From Pseudoclavibacter endophyticus (lineage in GTDB: Bacteria; Actinomycetota; Actinomycetes; Actinomycetales; Microbacteriaceae): a DNA stretch of 64,000 bases. Position 1 is the first letter of the stretch, and each line of letters starts with the position of its first letter. Positions 1 to 9,383 of the stretch are shown here, piece by piece. The position numbers and the translations under genes were made by a program. The stretch is from positions 310,001 to 374,000 of the forward strand of contig NZ_WBJY01000001.1 in assembly GCF_008831085.1 (NCBI RefSeq), written 5' to 3'. The notes beneath the pieces were generated by a model. The model did no database searches. It saw only the letters and a program-made list of their open reading frames with translations, and was not told where the DNA came from.

Positions 1-1
1 G

Positions 2-142
2 GTCGAAGTGGGCGCGGGATGCGTGATCCACAGCGATAGGGGCAGTCGATTTCGTAGCAGGAAGTTCCTGCGCACTCTGACCCGTCACCGAATGGTCGTA
101 TCGATGGGCTCTATTCCGACTTCCCTTGGGCGGCCTCGATGA
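2..142 (+). pseudogene. IS3-family transposase remnant (rve/DDE domain fragment)
   Basis: Frame 2 is open from the left edge to TGA at 140-142. It reads VIHSDRGS at about residues 8-15, then an RSRKFLRTL-like stretch and an SMGS motif. This is the usual order around the second catalytic Asp of IS3-family integrase domains (HSDRGSQ...SMG). The similarity stops near base 110, so the region with the third acidic residue is missing. The left part lies outside the window. It is probably a dead transposase fragment and marks mobile DNA beside the next gene. Identification rests on the motif only. Confidence 0.6.
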
Positions 143-1307
143 TCTCGGCAGCTTGCACCTGTTCCAGCGTGAGCGCCGCCAGGAAGTTGCTCACGATGAG
201 AGCTGCCCAGGCCGCGTTCCTCTTCGTGTATTGGCTCGCGCGCACCGCGTGAGCTGACGCATGGCGCAGGAAGACTCTCGGAGCAGCAGGCTTTTCGGCG
301 GTGTAGTCGAAGTAGTCGTAGGCATGCCACACCGGTAACCAGATGTAGACGGTCTGCACGCCTAGGTCGTCGAAGTAGCGATGGCGCTGCGCCGCGTAGC
401 GCGCCTTGTTGACTGTCTTCCCCCGATTGTTGCCAATGACCTTCACCATGACGCTCTCCAGCACAGAAGCGAGAAGCGCCTGGCCCGACTCGTAATGCCC
501 ATGCTGCGCTGCTTCGATGGCTCGGACAGCGAATCCTGCGAGAGGTGTCCACTTCGACTTCGGGAGACCCGCAAGTAGATCGTGACAATCAGAAAGAATG
601 TCTGGAGCGCGACGGCCGATCACCTCACGACGGGCCTTGCTGTCTCGTGCCTGCACGAGTGCGAGCACGATTGGCGCGCGCGGTGCGCTCCAGATCGGCA
701 GACCTTCCTCGACGACGAGGGACATGACTTCGCTCGGGTTGAGCTCTGCTCGCTCTGCCGAGAGCGTCGGTGGAAGCAAGCCTCGGTGGAAGCTCAGAGG
801 AGGTGGCGTTACCTGCCACAAGCTGCTCAGCGTGCCGGCAATGGCTCGCGCGGTTTCTGTCAGTGCGCTCGTTGAGGTACCAAATGCCGCTGCAGTATCA
901 AAGTTCCACAGCACGTTCTCAGCCTGAGACTGGAAGAGACCCACCTGGGCGGCCATCGCCTCTTGAGCAACTCCAGGGAACGCAACAGAGGGAATCGCGT
1001 CCGCAAGCCAAGTCGGAGTCGTCTTGAATGCGGGAAGGGTCGACCAGACTTGCTTCATGAAGTCGCCCATGAACGACGGTGCGATGTTTTGCCAGTAGTC
1101 GGTGAAGAGGCTCTCGTCTAACGGTGCCATGGAGTCCTTGTAGAACGCGCTGATCGCGTCCAAGGTGGGCTGGTTCAGTGACGCCCAGAGGTTCGCAGTC
1201 AGGCCTTGGGCGGCGTACCAGTCGTCAGAACTCGGTTGCTCTGGCTCGCCACTGTCGTCCGCACCATCGGGGTCGTCTGCGCGTTCGCCGTCCTCTTCGT
1301 GCGCCAT
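111..1307 (-). CDS. Hypothetical protein with C-terminal HEPN-like RX4H motif
   Basis: This 398-residue protein matches no family I know over its length. The N-terminus is acidic and low-complexity (Glu/Asp/Pro, about residues 1-30), followed by a mostly helical middle. Near the C-terminus Arg348 and His353 form RHASAH, followed by a YTKRNAAW helix. This resembles the end of HEPN-type proteins, where R-X4-6-H is the RNase site and a YGTR.NALRALL-like helix follows. HEPN proteins often serve in abortive infection or toxin-antitoxin systems, but no partner gene is visible. ATG at 1307 is chosen over an upstream start at 1337. An IS3 remnant abuts its 3' end, which suggests an accessory region. 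The coding call is good; the function is inferred. Confidence 0.75.
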   Translation of the reverse strand: MAHEEDGERADDPDGADDSGEPEQPSSDDWYAAQGLTANLWASLNQPTLDAISAFYKDSMAPLDESLFTDYWQNIAPSFMGDFMKQVWSTLPAFKTTPTWLADAIPSVAFPGVAQEAMAAQVGLFQSQAENVLWNFDTAAAFGTSTSALTETARAIAGTLSSLWQVTPPPLSFHRGLLPPTLSAERAELNPSEVMSLVVEEGLPIWSAPRAPIVLALVQARDSKARREVIGRRAPDILSDCHDLLAGLPKSKWTPLAGFAVRAIEAAQHGHYESGQALLASVLESVMVKVIGNNRGKTVNKARYAAQRHRYFDDLGVQTVYIWLPVWHAYDYFDYTAEKPAAPRVFLRHASAHAVRASQYTKRNAAWAALIVSNFLAALTLEQVQAAEIIEAAQGKSE

Positions 1308-1825
1308 GCTTATGACGCTACCGGTAGCTCCGCGCATCGTCGGTGCCGATCACCACGCCAGCTCGAGGCTCCATCGCGCGCCGTCGAACTTCAGATCCAA
1401 CGACTCCTGCTCCTCGTTCATTCCGCCGCGCGCGGCTCTGACGCGCCAGAACTAGTCGTCGAGCCGAGCGGCGTGGCTTCGCCCGTCCATCAACGGTCAA
1501 GCTTTCGGCGGTGCAATGAGGATTGTCTGCCTTCAATGGCACAGGGGAAGCGTTTGCACCAGAATGACGACTGGTTGTCCATCGACCGGCTCGACGGCGC
1601 TCTCATCGTCGAGGGTGCGGGTGAGCGTGGCAGTGGCGGCATACGCGGATGCTCGCACCGGCTACCGACAGTGCGGTCAAAACCCGACTCCGCGTCAGGT
1701 CCGCCAAGCCATCGAGTCGGTCGCCTCACCGATTGCTAGTCTTCGAACCTCGATGTGGAGGCGCGGTCCGGTCGATCCGCCGGTGTTTCCGACAGGGTTG
1801 AGCTAAGTGTCCGCCTGTACGGCCT
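1308..1825. other. Gene-poor stretch, nothing supportable
   Basis: About 500 bases between the HEPN-like gene and the short fragment that follows. The open frames here overlap on both strands, have no convincing ribosome-binding site, and translate to Arg/Ser-rich sequence typical of non-coding frames in GC-rich DNA. I see no hairpin, repeat or RNA gene. It may be decayed sequence at an island edge. Confidence 0.4.
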
Positions 1826-1954
1826 GTGATCGCCGTGGGCGCCCACATCGCCGATCTCCTCGACAGCGACTCCGAGCGTCTCGTCTGGACCACCGTTGCG
1901 ACCTACCGGCGGCATGCGGACGCGGCGCGCTCGGGTGAGGGACGGGCCGGGTGA
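1826..1954 (+). pseudogene. Possible C-terminal gene fragment (42 codons)
   Basis: An open frame from GTG (1826) to TGA (1952-1954) encodes a protein-like sequence with GAHIADLLDSDSERLVW and a polar Arg/Ala/Gly-rich tail. Its composition looks more like real protein than the neighbouring frames. The frame is closed by TGA at 1799-1801, and there is no ribosome-binding site, so a degraded 3' end of an unknown gene is likelier than a true small gene. It ends about 20 bases from the convergent LuxR-type gene. I cannot name the family. Confidence 0.3.
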
Positions 1955-1974
1955 CGCACCGAGTGCCGCGCGCA

Positions 1975-3591
1975 TCACTCGCCGTCGCCACTCCAGAGCT
2001 CAGATCCTCGCAGCGCGCGTGACCGCAGCTCGTCGCGGCTACTCACTCCCAGCTTGCGGTACAGGTGGCGCCGATGCGTTTTCAGCGTGTTTTCGGTGCG
2101 CCCCAGCTCGGCGGCGATCTGGCGCAGGTTCTTGTCGCCGAGCAGCAGGCGGAACAGCTCGCGCTCGCGCGCGGTGAGATCGACGACCGGTTCCCGCGCG
2201 CCGATGGCGATCACGCGGTCGGCGTGGTGAGCGAGCCGCGGTTCGGCGGCGATGGTCTCGGCGACGTTGCGGGGCACGAAGAGGGGAGCAAGCGCACGCG
2301 CTGCCTCTCGGCGCGCGAGCGTTTCGTCCAACAGGTCGATCGCCTCACCCATGCGCTTGGCCTCGACAAGCGCTGATGCCTGGATGCTCTCTTTGACGCC
2401 GAGCGTCAACGTGTCATCGATCGCTCGCTCGGAGGGACTCGCCAGCGCGAGCGCTTCGTCACGCCGGTTCCTGACGACCGCGTCGGCCGATTGGGCGAGC
2501 CTGGCGAGCGGATCATCGTGCGATGCGAGCCGATCACGGATCTCGGGCGACGCAGTACGACCCTCGGCGGCGGACAGAAGTGTCCGGACGGTGGGGAAGA
2601 TGCTGTCGAAGAGGCCGGACTGCTCCGGGGATTCGAGGCCCGACAGCTCGAGCTGCGACAGCAGCCGATCGAGGCGCTCGTTCTCTCCGCGAGCGAGCAG
2701 GCCCACCGACACCACCCACACGGCTGCGGGCCAGTGCGGCTGGAGGTTCCACCACGGCAGCGCGAGCAGATCCTCCGGCGGTGTCCAATCATGGCGTTGC
2801 ATTTGGAGCGCGACGGAGGTGACTTCGATGACAGCGTCGACGCCCTGCTCGACCCAGCTATCGGTCCGTGGCTCCTGGCGCGCGAGACCAAGCTGCGCTT
2901 CGGCGACGGCGGGTCTGCCGAAGGCGGCATTCAGCAGTGCTCGGGTCGCGGCCACGTCTCGGCGGTGGAACGGCGCCTGATCGGGCGACGCGAACTGTCC
3001 CGCCTGCGCGAGCCAGAGATCCGCCGTGCGGAACTCGCCGGCGTAGACCGCCGACAGTCCCGCCTGGAGGAGCAGTATGGGGTAGTTCGAGGCCTGAACG
3101 CGCGAGTTCTCGCGCTGCAGCTTCCCCAACACCGCGAGGAGCGGGCGAAATCGCCGGAACGACGTTCTGACGCTGCCCACGGACCGGTTTCCGACGGCGT
3201 TGGCAGCCGCTCGGACCAGAGGAGGGAGCTTGCGCATTGCGGTCATGCCGGCTGCTTCTCGCTGAAGCGCGAGCACGAGCAGCGCCGCACCACCCGTCGA
3301 ATCCAGCAGCGCCCGGTGGGGCACGTCCTCCAAGACGTGGGGGAGTTCACCGAGCGGATACGAGAACCAGATCGCGATCCAGTTCTCCGCGACATACGAG
3401 CGCAGTCCCCTCCAATCTCGGCGTCGAACGAGATCGTCGACGCATGCCCGATGGCCGCGGGCCCACGTCGCGCGGTCGCCTTGGGCGACCGCCCGGCCGC
3501 TGCCGATGCCGGATACGTGGCGGGCTGACGGTGAATCGATGACGGTCCGTGCCTCGGGGTCGTCGGCGTTCTGAGCATCCGTCGATGACAT
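1975..3591 (-). CDS. LuxR-family transcriptional regulator
   Basis: A 538-residue protein with a C-terminal GerE/LuxR helix-turn-helix: LTARERELFRLL, a central IAAELGRTENTLKTH recognition segment, then YRKLGV. The roughly 470 residues ahead of it are helical and Ala/Leu/Arg-rich, as in large LuxR regulators with TPR-like sensor regions. I see no Walker A loop, so it is not a clear MalT/LAL ATPase type. ATG at 3591 is preferred because AGGAAAGAGG lies just upstream; an in-frame ATG at 3675 lacks such a site. It is divergent from the large surface-protein gene at 4188 across about 600 bases, so that gene is a candidate target (inference). Confidence 0.85.
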   Translation of the reverse strand: MSSTDAQNADDPEARTVIDSPSARHVSGIGSGRAVAQGDRATWARGHRACVDDLVRRRDWRGLRSYVAENWIAIWFSYPLGELPHVLEDVPHRALLDSTGGAALLVLALQREAAGMTAMRKLPPLVRAAANAVGNRSVGSVRTSFRRFRPLLAVLGKLQRENSRVQASNYPILLLQAGLSAVYAGEFRTADLWLAQAGQFASPDQAPFHRRDVAATRALLNAAFGRPAVAEAQLGLARQEPRTDSWVEQGVDAVIEVTSVALQMQRHDWTPPEDLLALPWWNLQPHWPAAVWVVSVGLLARGENERLDRLLSQLELSGLESPEQSGLFDSIFPTVRTLLSAAEGRTASPEIRDRLASHDDPLARLAQSADAVVRNRRDEALALASPSERAIDDTLTLGVKESIQASALVEAKRMGEAIDLLDETLARREAARALAPLFVPRNVAETIAAEPRLAHHADRVIAIGAREPVVDLTARERELFRLLLGDKNLRQIAAELGRTENTLKTHRRHLYRKLGVSSRDELRSRALRGSELWSGDGE

Positions 3592-4187
3592 GCAACCTCT
3601 TTCCTGCAGACGAGCGGGTGTCGATTCGGCCTCACGGGGCGAAGACACCGGCGCGGTGGCGGAGGGTGAAGGCAAAGCTCCCCGGGTGAGGTGTGGGAAG
3701 CGTGGGGGTGAGGGGGGTGAGGTCCCGTCATGCTACTCGGTCGGCAATCGTCCGGGCGTGAAGCAGAAATGACGCAGATTCAGGTTCGCGATCGTATGCC
3801 GTCACGGTGCGAGTCCGGCCCTACAGCTGGGCTCGCTCCGCTGTTCCGCAGTCGCCATCGGTGGGTGAGCTGAGGGGTGAATCATGTCTCGGCGCCCGCC
3901 GCGGTGCGTGCCGAGCTGGCATAGTCACTCCCGGTTGCGCCGAGACGGCCCGACCTGGCGGTTCCCGTCCGCACACCCGCATCGCGCCGGAGAGCACCTG
4001 CCTGCAGGGATGCTCCGCGCCGGTTCTCGCGCGCCCTCCGCGGCGGCGTGAGCTCGTGTGCCCGCTGCTCGTGTGCCCGGACGCGGAGCGCCACCCCCAC
4101 CTTCTGGCTTCGTCGACCCGACGCTGCCGGACCGACTATCAGGATGAACACGTGGTGCGTCCACGGTGCGTCCGCCAAGGGAGAACT
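3592..4187. other. Long divergent intergenic region
   Basis: About 600 bases between the LuxR-type regulator and the surface-protein gene. Bases 3690-3720 hold a G-rich run with repeated GGGTGAGG-like units. The frame upstream of 4188 stays open to 3807, but that part has no ribosome-binding site and precedes the signal peptide, so it is probably untranslated. Both promoters should lie here. I do not see a clear palindromic operator. Confidence 0.45.
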
Positions 4188-7100
4188 GTGTCGAGAGCAC
4201 GCACACAAGCGGTGAGACCACCGTCTCATCACGGCCGCCTCGTGAAAGGCCTGCTGGCGATCGTCGGGGCCCTGGGCGTCGCGGTCACCGGTGTGACCGC
4301 CTTCCCCAGCGCCGCCGAGGCGGCGCCCAACCCCGGCATCGTCATCAGTGACGTGACGCTCGCGACGTCCGATGGCGGTCAAGCCACCGTCGGTGACACG
4401 CTGACCGTCTCCGGTGCGTGGGACGCGACCGCCGCAGATCCGCAGCCGGGCGACGTCTTCACGATCGGTCTGCCGCCAGAACTCGGCTTCGAACAGGCCG
4501 TGCCGTTCAACCTCGACGGCCCCACCCTTGACGGCGACGTCGTCACGTGGGCGACCTGCCTCACCGATCCGGGGGCCGGCATCGCGAACTGCACGCTCAC
4601 CGAGCACGTCGCGACCTACCCGCTGGAGGTCGGGGGCACGTTCGAGTTCGAGGTCGTCGCCGAGGAGGCAACGGACGCGACGTCGGTGATCTTCGACCTC
4701 AACGGCACGGAGACGCCCGTCGAGCTGCCTGGCGGCGGCGGGATCGACGACGGCGTCGTCGTTCCGCACGAGTGGAACAAGTCGGGCGTGCTCAACGGGA
4801 ACAAGTGGTCGATGACGTGGACCATCAATCTCCCCGGCGCGGCACTCGCCGGGCACGGGGTCGTCAACGTCTTCGATGACCTCAGCGACAACCACCGCCT
4901 GTGCGACCCCGTGAGCCTCCGCGTCGAGACCGTGCGCGGCGACGCGGTTGTCGACGTCACCCAGATCTCCACGCTCACCACGTCGGGACTGCCCGACCCG
5001 AAGTACGACTTCGGCCTCGCGCTCACGGCGCCCGAGGGCGGCTTCGATCCCAACGTGACGTACCGCATTACCTATACGACCTGCACCCCAGACGAGCAGA
5101 TCGATCCGAAGGGCACCGAGTACACCAACGAGGCGACGGTTGACATCTTCCCCGAGACCTCGGGCGTCATCGGCGTCACGCAGGACTGGAACATCTCGGC
5201 CGATGTGGCGAAGTCGGGCAGCGTGCTCGGCGGCGCCGACCGCAACGGTGTGATCCGGTGGACGGTGACGGTCGCGGGTGATCACCTCGCCGGCAAGAAC
5301 GGCTTCGACCTCAGCGAGGCGCTCACGGGCGCCCACGCGGTATGCGCCGACACCATCGACGGCATCCGCGTCCACGAGCGTTACGGCCCCAGCAACGCCA
5401 AGCAGACCGAGATCACCGGCAAGCTCAGCATCACGGAGACGTCGGCGTCGACGGACGCCTTCGCCGCGCGCGTCGACGTGGTCGACCCGTCGTTCGCGTT
5501 CAAGCCGTCCAACTACCAGTACCTCATCCAGTACCGCACGTGCGGGACCATCGACGGCCTCCCCGAGGGCGGCACCGAGTTCGGCAACTCCGTGAACGTC
5601 GACGGCGAGATCGCGACGAGCACGCCCAAGGCGCCGGGACGCACCGACCAGAAGACCGGCGGCATCAACACGGCCGCCGTGACGCTCGACGGTGTCGAGC
5701 ACCTGCCGCAGACGACGATGAACTGGAACATCACGGTTCCCGGCGAGCGCCTCGACGAGCTCGCCGGTGACCTTACGGTGACCGACACCCTCTCGGGCGC
5801 GCACCAGGTCTGCGAGGCTGGCGACAGCGGCGATGTCGTCGACCGGCTCGGGCTGCGAGTGCAGGCCCGCGACCAGATCCAGAACGGCGGCCTTGCGACC
5901 GTCGACCTCTCCGACGGCGTGACCGCGTCGCTCGACGGCGAGACGATCACCATCAGCATTCCGCGACCGACGCTGCCGGTGCCCGGCGGTGGCGAGCAGG
6001 CGGGCTTCAGCAAGGAGTACCAGTACGTCATCTCGTACACGACCTGCACGACGAGCGGCGGTATGGATGCGCCCGGGACGGCGTACGGCAACAGCGCCAC
6101 GGTCGAGGGCAAGACATACGAGCACTCGGTGACCCAGAGCAACCGCGGTAGCGGTACCGGTCAGGGGGTCGCCCGCGGCTCGTTCGCGATCGAGAAGGGC
6201 CTCGCTGACACGGCGGGCGCCGGCTTCGTGCCCGACGATGCGACGTTCACCGTGCACGTCAAGGAGATCGACCCGAACGGCTCCGTGCAACTCGAGTACG
6301 ACCTGCAGGTGCCCCTGAACGGTGACGCCGTGAGCGGCCTGAACTCGCGTGGCACCGGCTGGACGGTTGAGCTGTCCGAGCCGAACCTCCCGAGCGTTCC
6401 GGGCGTGACCTGGGGAGCGCCGGCATTCGCCGCGAGCCCGGGTGTGACGCCGAGCGCCGACGGCACGACCGCGATCGTCGCCCTCGACCCCAAGTCGAAT
6501 GTCGCCGTCTCGCTCGAGAACTCGGCGCTGCTCGGCTCCGTTCAGGTCGAGAAGGTCATCCAGGGGGGTGCCGCCGCCCTCGTCGGCCCCGACACGGAGT
6601 TCGCGATGACGGCACGCATCGACGTTTCACCCCTCGGCGCGAGCTTCCCGGCCCAGCCCGACCGCGCGTTCACGGTGAAGGCGGGGGAGCCGTACACGCT
6701 CACCGACCTACCGATCGGAGCGATCGTGACGGTGACCGAGACGCTGCCCGCGGACGATGACCTCTTCACGTGGTCACCGGCCGTCGTGTCCCCCGAGCGC
6801 ATCGAGGTGCTGGCCGACCACGCGTCCGAGCCCGGCATCTTCACCGTGACCAACACGGTGGAGCGTTCGGTTGGCACCTTCACGCTCGTGAAGCAGGTCG
6901 AGGGCGAGCAGGCCGGGAACCCGGCCGTTCCCGCCGACGTCACCGTGACGGCGACCTGGACCGACGCTGAGGGAACGGCCCAGGAGAAGGTCCTGACGGT
7001 CCCGACCGACGGCACGCCCGTGCCGTTCGGCGAATCGCTGCTGGTCGGCACCGAGGTGACGCTCACCGAGACGCCGCTCGTCGACGGCTCGAGCATCGCC

Positions 7101-8399
7101 TGGGCTGCGCCGGTCTGGTCCGGCACGGGCGTGACGCAGGACGGCGAGAGCGCTGTCGTCACGATCGGCCGTGCTGCGGACGCCACCGTCACCCTCGGCA
7201 ATCACGCGGCGACCTCGACCGCCGGCATCAGTCTCATCAAGGGCGTCGCGGGTGCGGCGGCCGGAGAGGTCGCCGACGACACCGAGTTCCCTGTAACGGC
7301 CACCTGGGTCGACGCCGACGGCGTGACGCAGTCGCGCGACCTCACGATCAACTCCGTCACGCCGACGGAGCTCGGAGAAGACCTGCCTGCCGGCACGGTC
7401 GTCACGATCACCGAGGGTGAGCGCCCGGCATTCGACACCGTCGTGTGGGGTTCGATCACGATCTCCGGCGAGGGCGTCACCGACACGGGCGACGGGAGCG
7501 CGACGGTCATCGTCTCGGATCAGCACGATGAGATGACATTCGTGACGGTCATCAATGAGGCGACATGGGCTCCGGGCACCTTCGGGCTATCGAAGGAGGT
7601 CGTCGGGGTCGCGCTCGACGCTCCGGACGTGCCCGAGACGTTCACCGTCGTCGCGTCCTGGATCGACCAGGCCGGGGTCGAGCAGTCGACCGAACTGGTG
7701 CTGCCCGTTGATGGCACGTTCGTCGAGTTCGACGGGACGCTGCCATACGGAACCGAGGTCACGCTGACCGAGGTCGCGCCGGCCGACAGCGACCGGTTCG
7801 TGTGGGAGCCAGCGGAATGGGCCGGCGATGACGCATTGGCGGTCCACGACGACGGCAGCGCCGTGCTGACGATCGGCGCAGCCACGGTCGCCGAGGTTCG
7901 CGTCACGAACACGGCAACGGCGAAGCTCGGCACGATCCTGCTCGACAAGGCGCTCACCGGTGACGGTGCCGCGCACGTCGAGGACGGCACGACGTTCCCC
8001 GTGACGGTCACGTGGACCGACCTGTTCGGCGAGACGCAGGAACGGGACGTCGAAGTGACCGCCGGTGAGCCCCTCGTCATCGACGGGTTGCCGCTCGGCA
8101 CCGAGATCGAGTTCGTCGAGGGCCGAGTCGACACTGCCGACACCATCGAGTGGAGCGGCGTCGAATGGTCGACCAACGACGAGGCCGTAACACTGGCCGC
8201 CGACGGTGAGCGAGCCGTCGTGGTGGTGACCGGCGAGCCCGGGGCGAAGGTCACGATCACGCTCACGAACGCGTTCGACGAGCGTGAAGGTCTCGCGAGC
8301 ACGGGTGGCGACAGCTTCGCCGCGATCGTCCTGACGGCGATCGGCCTGCTCGCGGCCGGTGCGATCGCGCTCGTGATCCGCCGCCGACGCGCGGCCTAA
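4188..8399 (+). CDS. Sortase-anchored repetitive surface protein (LASTG motif, DUF5979-like repeats)
   Basis: The start is set at GTG 4188, preceded by AAGGGAGA, giving 1,403 residues. Residues 20-45 form a signal peptide ending AEA. Next come an adhesin-like N-terminal domain and three related repeats of about 150 residues (roughly nt 4760-6130), each with a W.I..P/AG..L core and ending in Y.I.Y.TC ... G..Y.N.A.V. Six repeats of about 117 residues follow, starting near nt 6178, 6532, 6871, 7219, 7573 and 7927. They begin G.F...K and contain T.F.VT..W and G..V..TE, like DUF5979/SpaA-type stalk domains. The C-terminus has LASTG at 1369-1373, a membrane helix and an Arg-rich tail, which is a class E (LAXTG) sortase signal. 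The likely role is an adhesin or S-layer-like stalk. No sortase gene is in the window. Confidence 0.88.
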   Translation: MSRARTQAVRPPSHHGRLVKGLLAIVGALGVAVTGVTAFPSAAEAAPNPGIVISDVTLATSDGGQATVGDTLTVSGAWDATAADPQPGDVFTIGLPPELGFEQAVPFNLDGPTLDGDVVTWATCLTDPGAGIANCTLTEHVATYPLEVGGTFEFEVVAEEATDATSVIFDLNGTETPVELPGGGGIDDGVVVPHEWNKSGVLNGNKWSMTWTINLPGAALAGHGVVNVFDDLSDNHRLCDPVSLRVETVRGDAVVDVTQISTLTTSGLPDPKYDFGLALTAPEGGFDPNVTYRITYTTCTPDEQIDPKGTEYTNEATVDIFPETSGVIGVTQDWNISADVAKSGSVLGGADRNGVIRWTVTVAGDHLAGKNGFDLSEALTGAHAVCADTIDGIRVHERYGPSNAKQTEITGKLSITETSASTDAFAARVDVVDPSFAFKPSNYQYLIQYRTCGTIDGLPEGGTEFGNSVNVDGEIATSTPKAPGRTDQKTGGINTAAVTLDGVEHLPQTTMNWNITVPGERLDELAGDLTVTDTLSGAHQVCEAGDSGDVVDRLGLRVQARDQIQNGGLATVDLSDGVTASLDGETITISIPRPTLPVPGGGEQAGFSKEYQYVISYTTCTTSGGMDAPGTAYGNSATVEGKTYEHSVTQSNRGSGTGQGVARGSFAIEKGLADTAGAGFVPDDATFTVHVKEIDPNGSVQLEYDLQVPLNGDAVSGLNSRGTGWTVELSEPNLPSVPGVTWGAPAFAASPGVTPSADGTTAIVALDPKSNVAVSLENSALLGSVQVEKVIQGGAAALVGPDTEFAMTARIDVSPLGASFPAQPDRAFTVKAGEPYTLTDLPIGAIVTVTETLPADDDLFTWSPAVVSPERIEVLADHASEPGIFTVTNTVERSVGTFTLVKQVEGEQAGNPAVPADVTVTATWTDAEGTAQEKVLTVPTDGTPVPFGESLLVGTEVTLTETPLVDGSSIAWAAPVWSGTGVTQDGESAVVTIGRAADATVTLGNHAATSTAGISLIKGVAGAAAGEVADDTEFPVTATWVDADGVTQSRDLTINSVTPTELGEDLPAGTVVTITEGERPAFDTVVWGSITISGEGVTDTGDGSATVIVSDQHDEMTFVTVINEATWAPGTFGLSKEVVGVALDAPDVPETFTVVASWIDQAGVEQSTELVLPVDGTFVEFDGTLPYGTEVTLTEVAPADSDRFVWEPAEWAGDDALAVHDDGSAVLTIGAATVAEVRVTNTATAKLGTILLDKALTGDGAAHVEDGTTFPVTVTWTDLFGETQERDVEVTAGEPLVIDGLPLGTEIEFVEGRVDTADTIEWSGVEWSTNDEAVTLAADGERAVVVVTGEPGAKVTITLTNAFDEREGLASTGGDSFAAIVLTAIGLLAAGAIALVIRRRRAA

Positions 8400-8410
8400 C
8401 CGAGGCGCAT

Positions 8411-8449
8411 GAAGGGCGTCACCGATCCGAGTGGTCGGTGGCGCCCTTC
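8411..8449 (+). terminator. Rho-independent-type hairpin after surface-protein gene
   Basis: An inverted repeat pairs 8411-8425 with 8435-8449: 15 pairs with one G-U, a 9-base loop, and core GAAGGGCG/CGCCCTTC. It begins 11 bases after the surface-protein stop. There is no long T-tract, which is usual for GC-rich actinobacteria. Confidence 0.75.
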
Positions 8450-8570
8450 GACGCGTCTGACGCGGTGGCGACTCCGGAGCGTCCCGGTCACCCCGCCCCC
8501 GCATCCCGCACGCAGGGGCCGCCCAGGTCGCACCTGTTCCGCCGCGAAACCTGCGAGCTACCCTCTGCCC

Positions 8571-9383
8571 ATGCATCCCGAGCCGATCAACGCGCACGGC
8601 CCGGGCCTCGTCGGCCCCACGATCGCGACTCAAGGCTGGTACGACGCGCTGTTCCTCCACTGGCGCATCGAGCCGCGGGCGACCGCGGCCCTGCTTCCGG
8701 CCGGCACCGAGCCGGACGTCTTCGACGGGTCGACGTGGGTCGGGCTCATTGCCTTTCGCCTGCGGGATGCTCGAGTGTGGCCCGGTATCGGGTTCGGGCC
8801 CTTCGGCACCTTCGTCGAGATCAACGTGCGGCTCTACAGCGTGGATGTGGAGGGACGGCGCGCCGTCGTGTTCCGGTCGCTGGATGCCCCGAGCCTGCCG
8901 GCCGTGCTCGCCGCGCGTTGCCTGCCCGGGATGCGGTACGTGTGGGCCGCGACCGGCCAGCGGGTCGAGGCAGGCACGATCCGCTACCGCTCGCGCCGCG
9001 GGCGGCACGGGGCTGGCACGAGGATCGACGCGCGCGTCGACCCGTCGACACTGGCCAATGACCCGCTGTCGACGTTTCTGACGGCGCGATGGGCCCTGCA
9101 CCAGCGATGGCTCGGGCGAACGCTCCGCCTGCCAACCGACCACGCGCCCTGGCGGCTGCACCCTGCCAGGCTCTTGCGCCTCGAAGATGAGCTGGTCGCC
9201 GCGGCCGGGCTGCCGGGCGTCACCGAGCGCCCGCCCGATTCGGTGCTCTACAGCCCGGGGGTCCGCGCGCGGTTCGGCATCCCCGCGTCCGTGCGCGTCG
9301 ACGGGGGTCTCGGGAGAAACGTGCATGCTTCGGGGGTCGACCGACTCCGGGCGTCGTCCCTTCGCAGTACCCTCGGCACATGA
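8571..9383 (+). CDS. DUF2071 / YqjF-family protein
   Basis: A 270-residue protein with features of the DUF2071 (YqjF) family: an early W..LFLHWRI segment, LLPAG.EPDVFDG.TWVGL, and a central FVEINVR.Y strand. Family members are soluble, acetoacetate-decarboxylase-like folds without an assigned reaction. ATG at 8571 begins MHPEPINAHG and matches the usual family N-terminus; an earlier in-frame start at 8409 would run through the preceding terminator. Its stop overlaps the start of the next gene (ATGA), so the two are translationally coupled. Confidence 0.8.
   Translation: MHPEPINAHGPGLVGPTIATQGWYDALFLHWRIEPRATAALLPAGTEPDVFDGSTWVGLIAFRLRDARVWPGIGFGPFGTFVEINVRLYSVDVEGRRAVVFRSLDAPSLPAVLAARCLPGMRYVWAATGQRVEAGTIRYRSRRGRHGAGTRIDARVDPSTLANDPLSTFLTARWALHQRWLGRTLRLPTDHAPWRLHPARLLRLEDELVAAAGLPGVTERPPDSVLYSPGVRARFGIPASVRVDGGLGRNVHASGVDRLRASSLRSTLGT

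Noticed and set aside
3882..6290. Long open frame (about 800 codons) opposite the surface-protein gene
   Set aside because: It mirrors the repetitive GC-rich gene; the product is Arg/Val/Asp/Gly-rich with no motif, no ribosome site and spans the repeats. It is a shadow frame.
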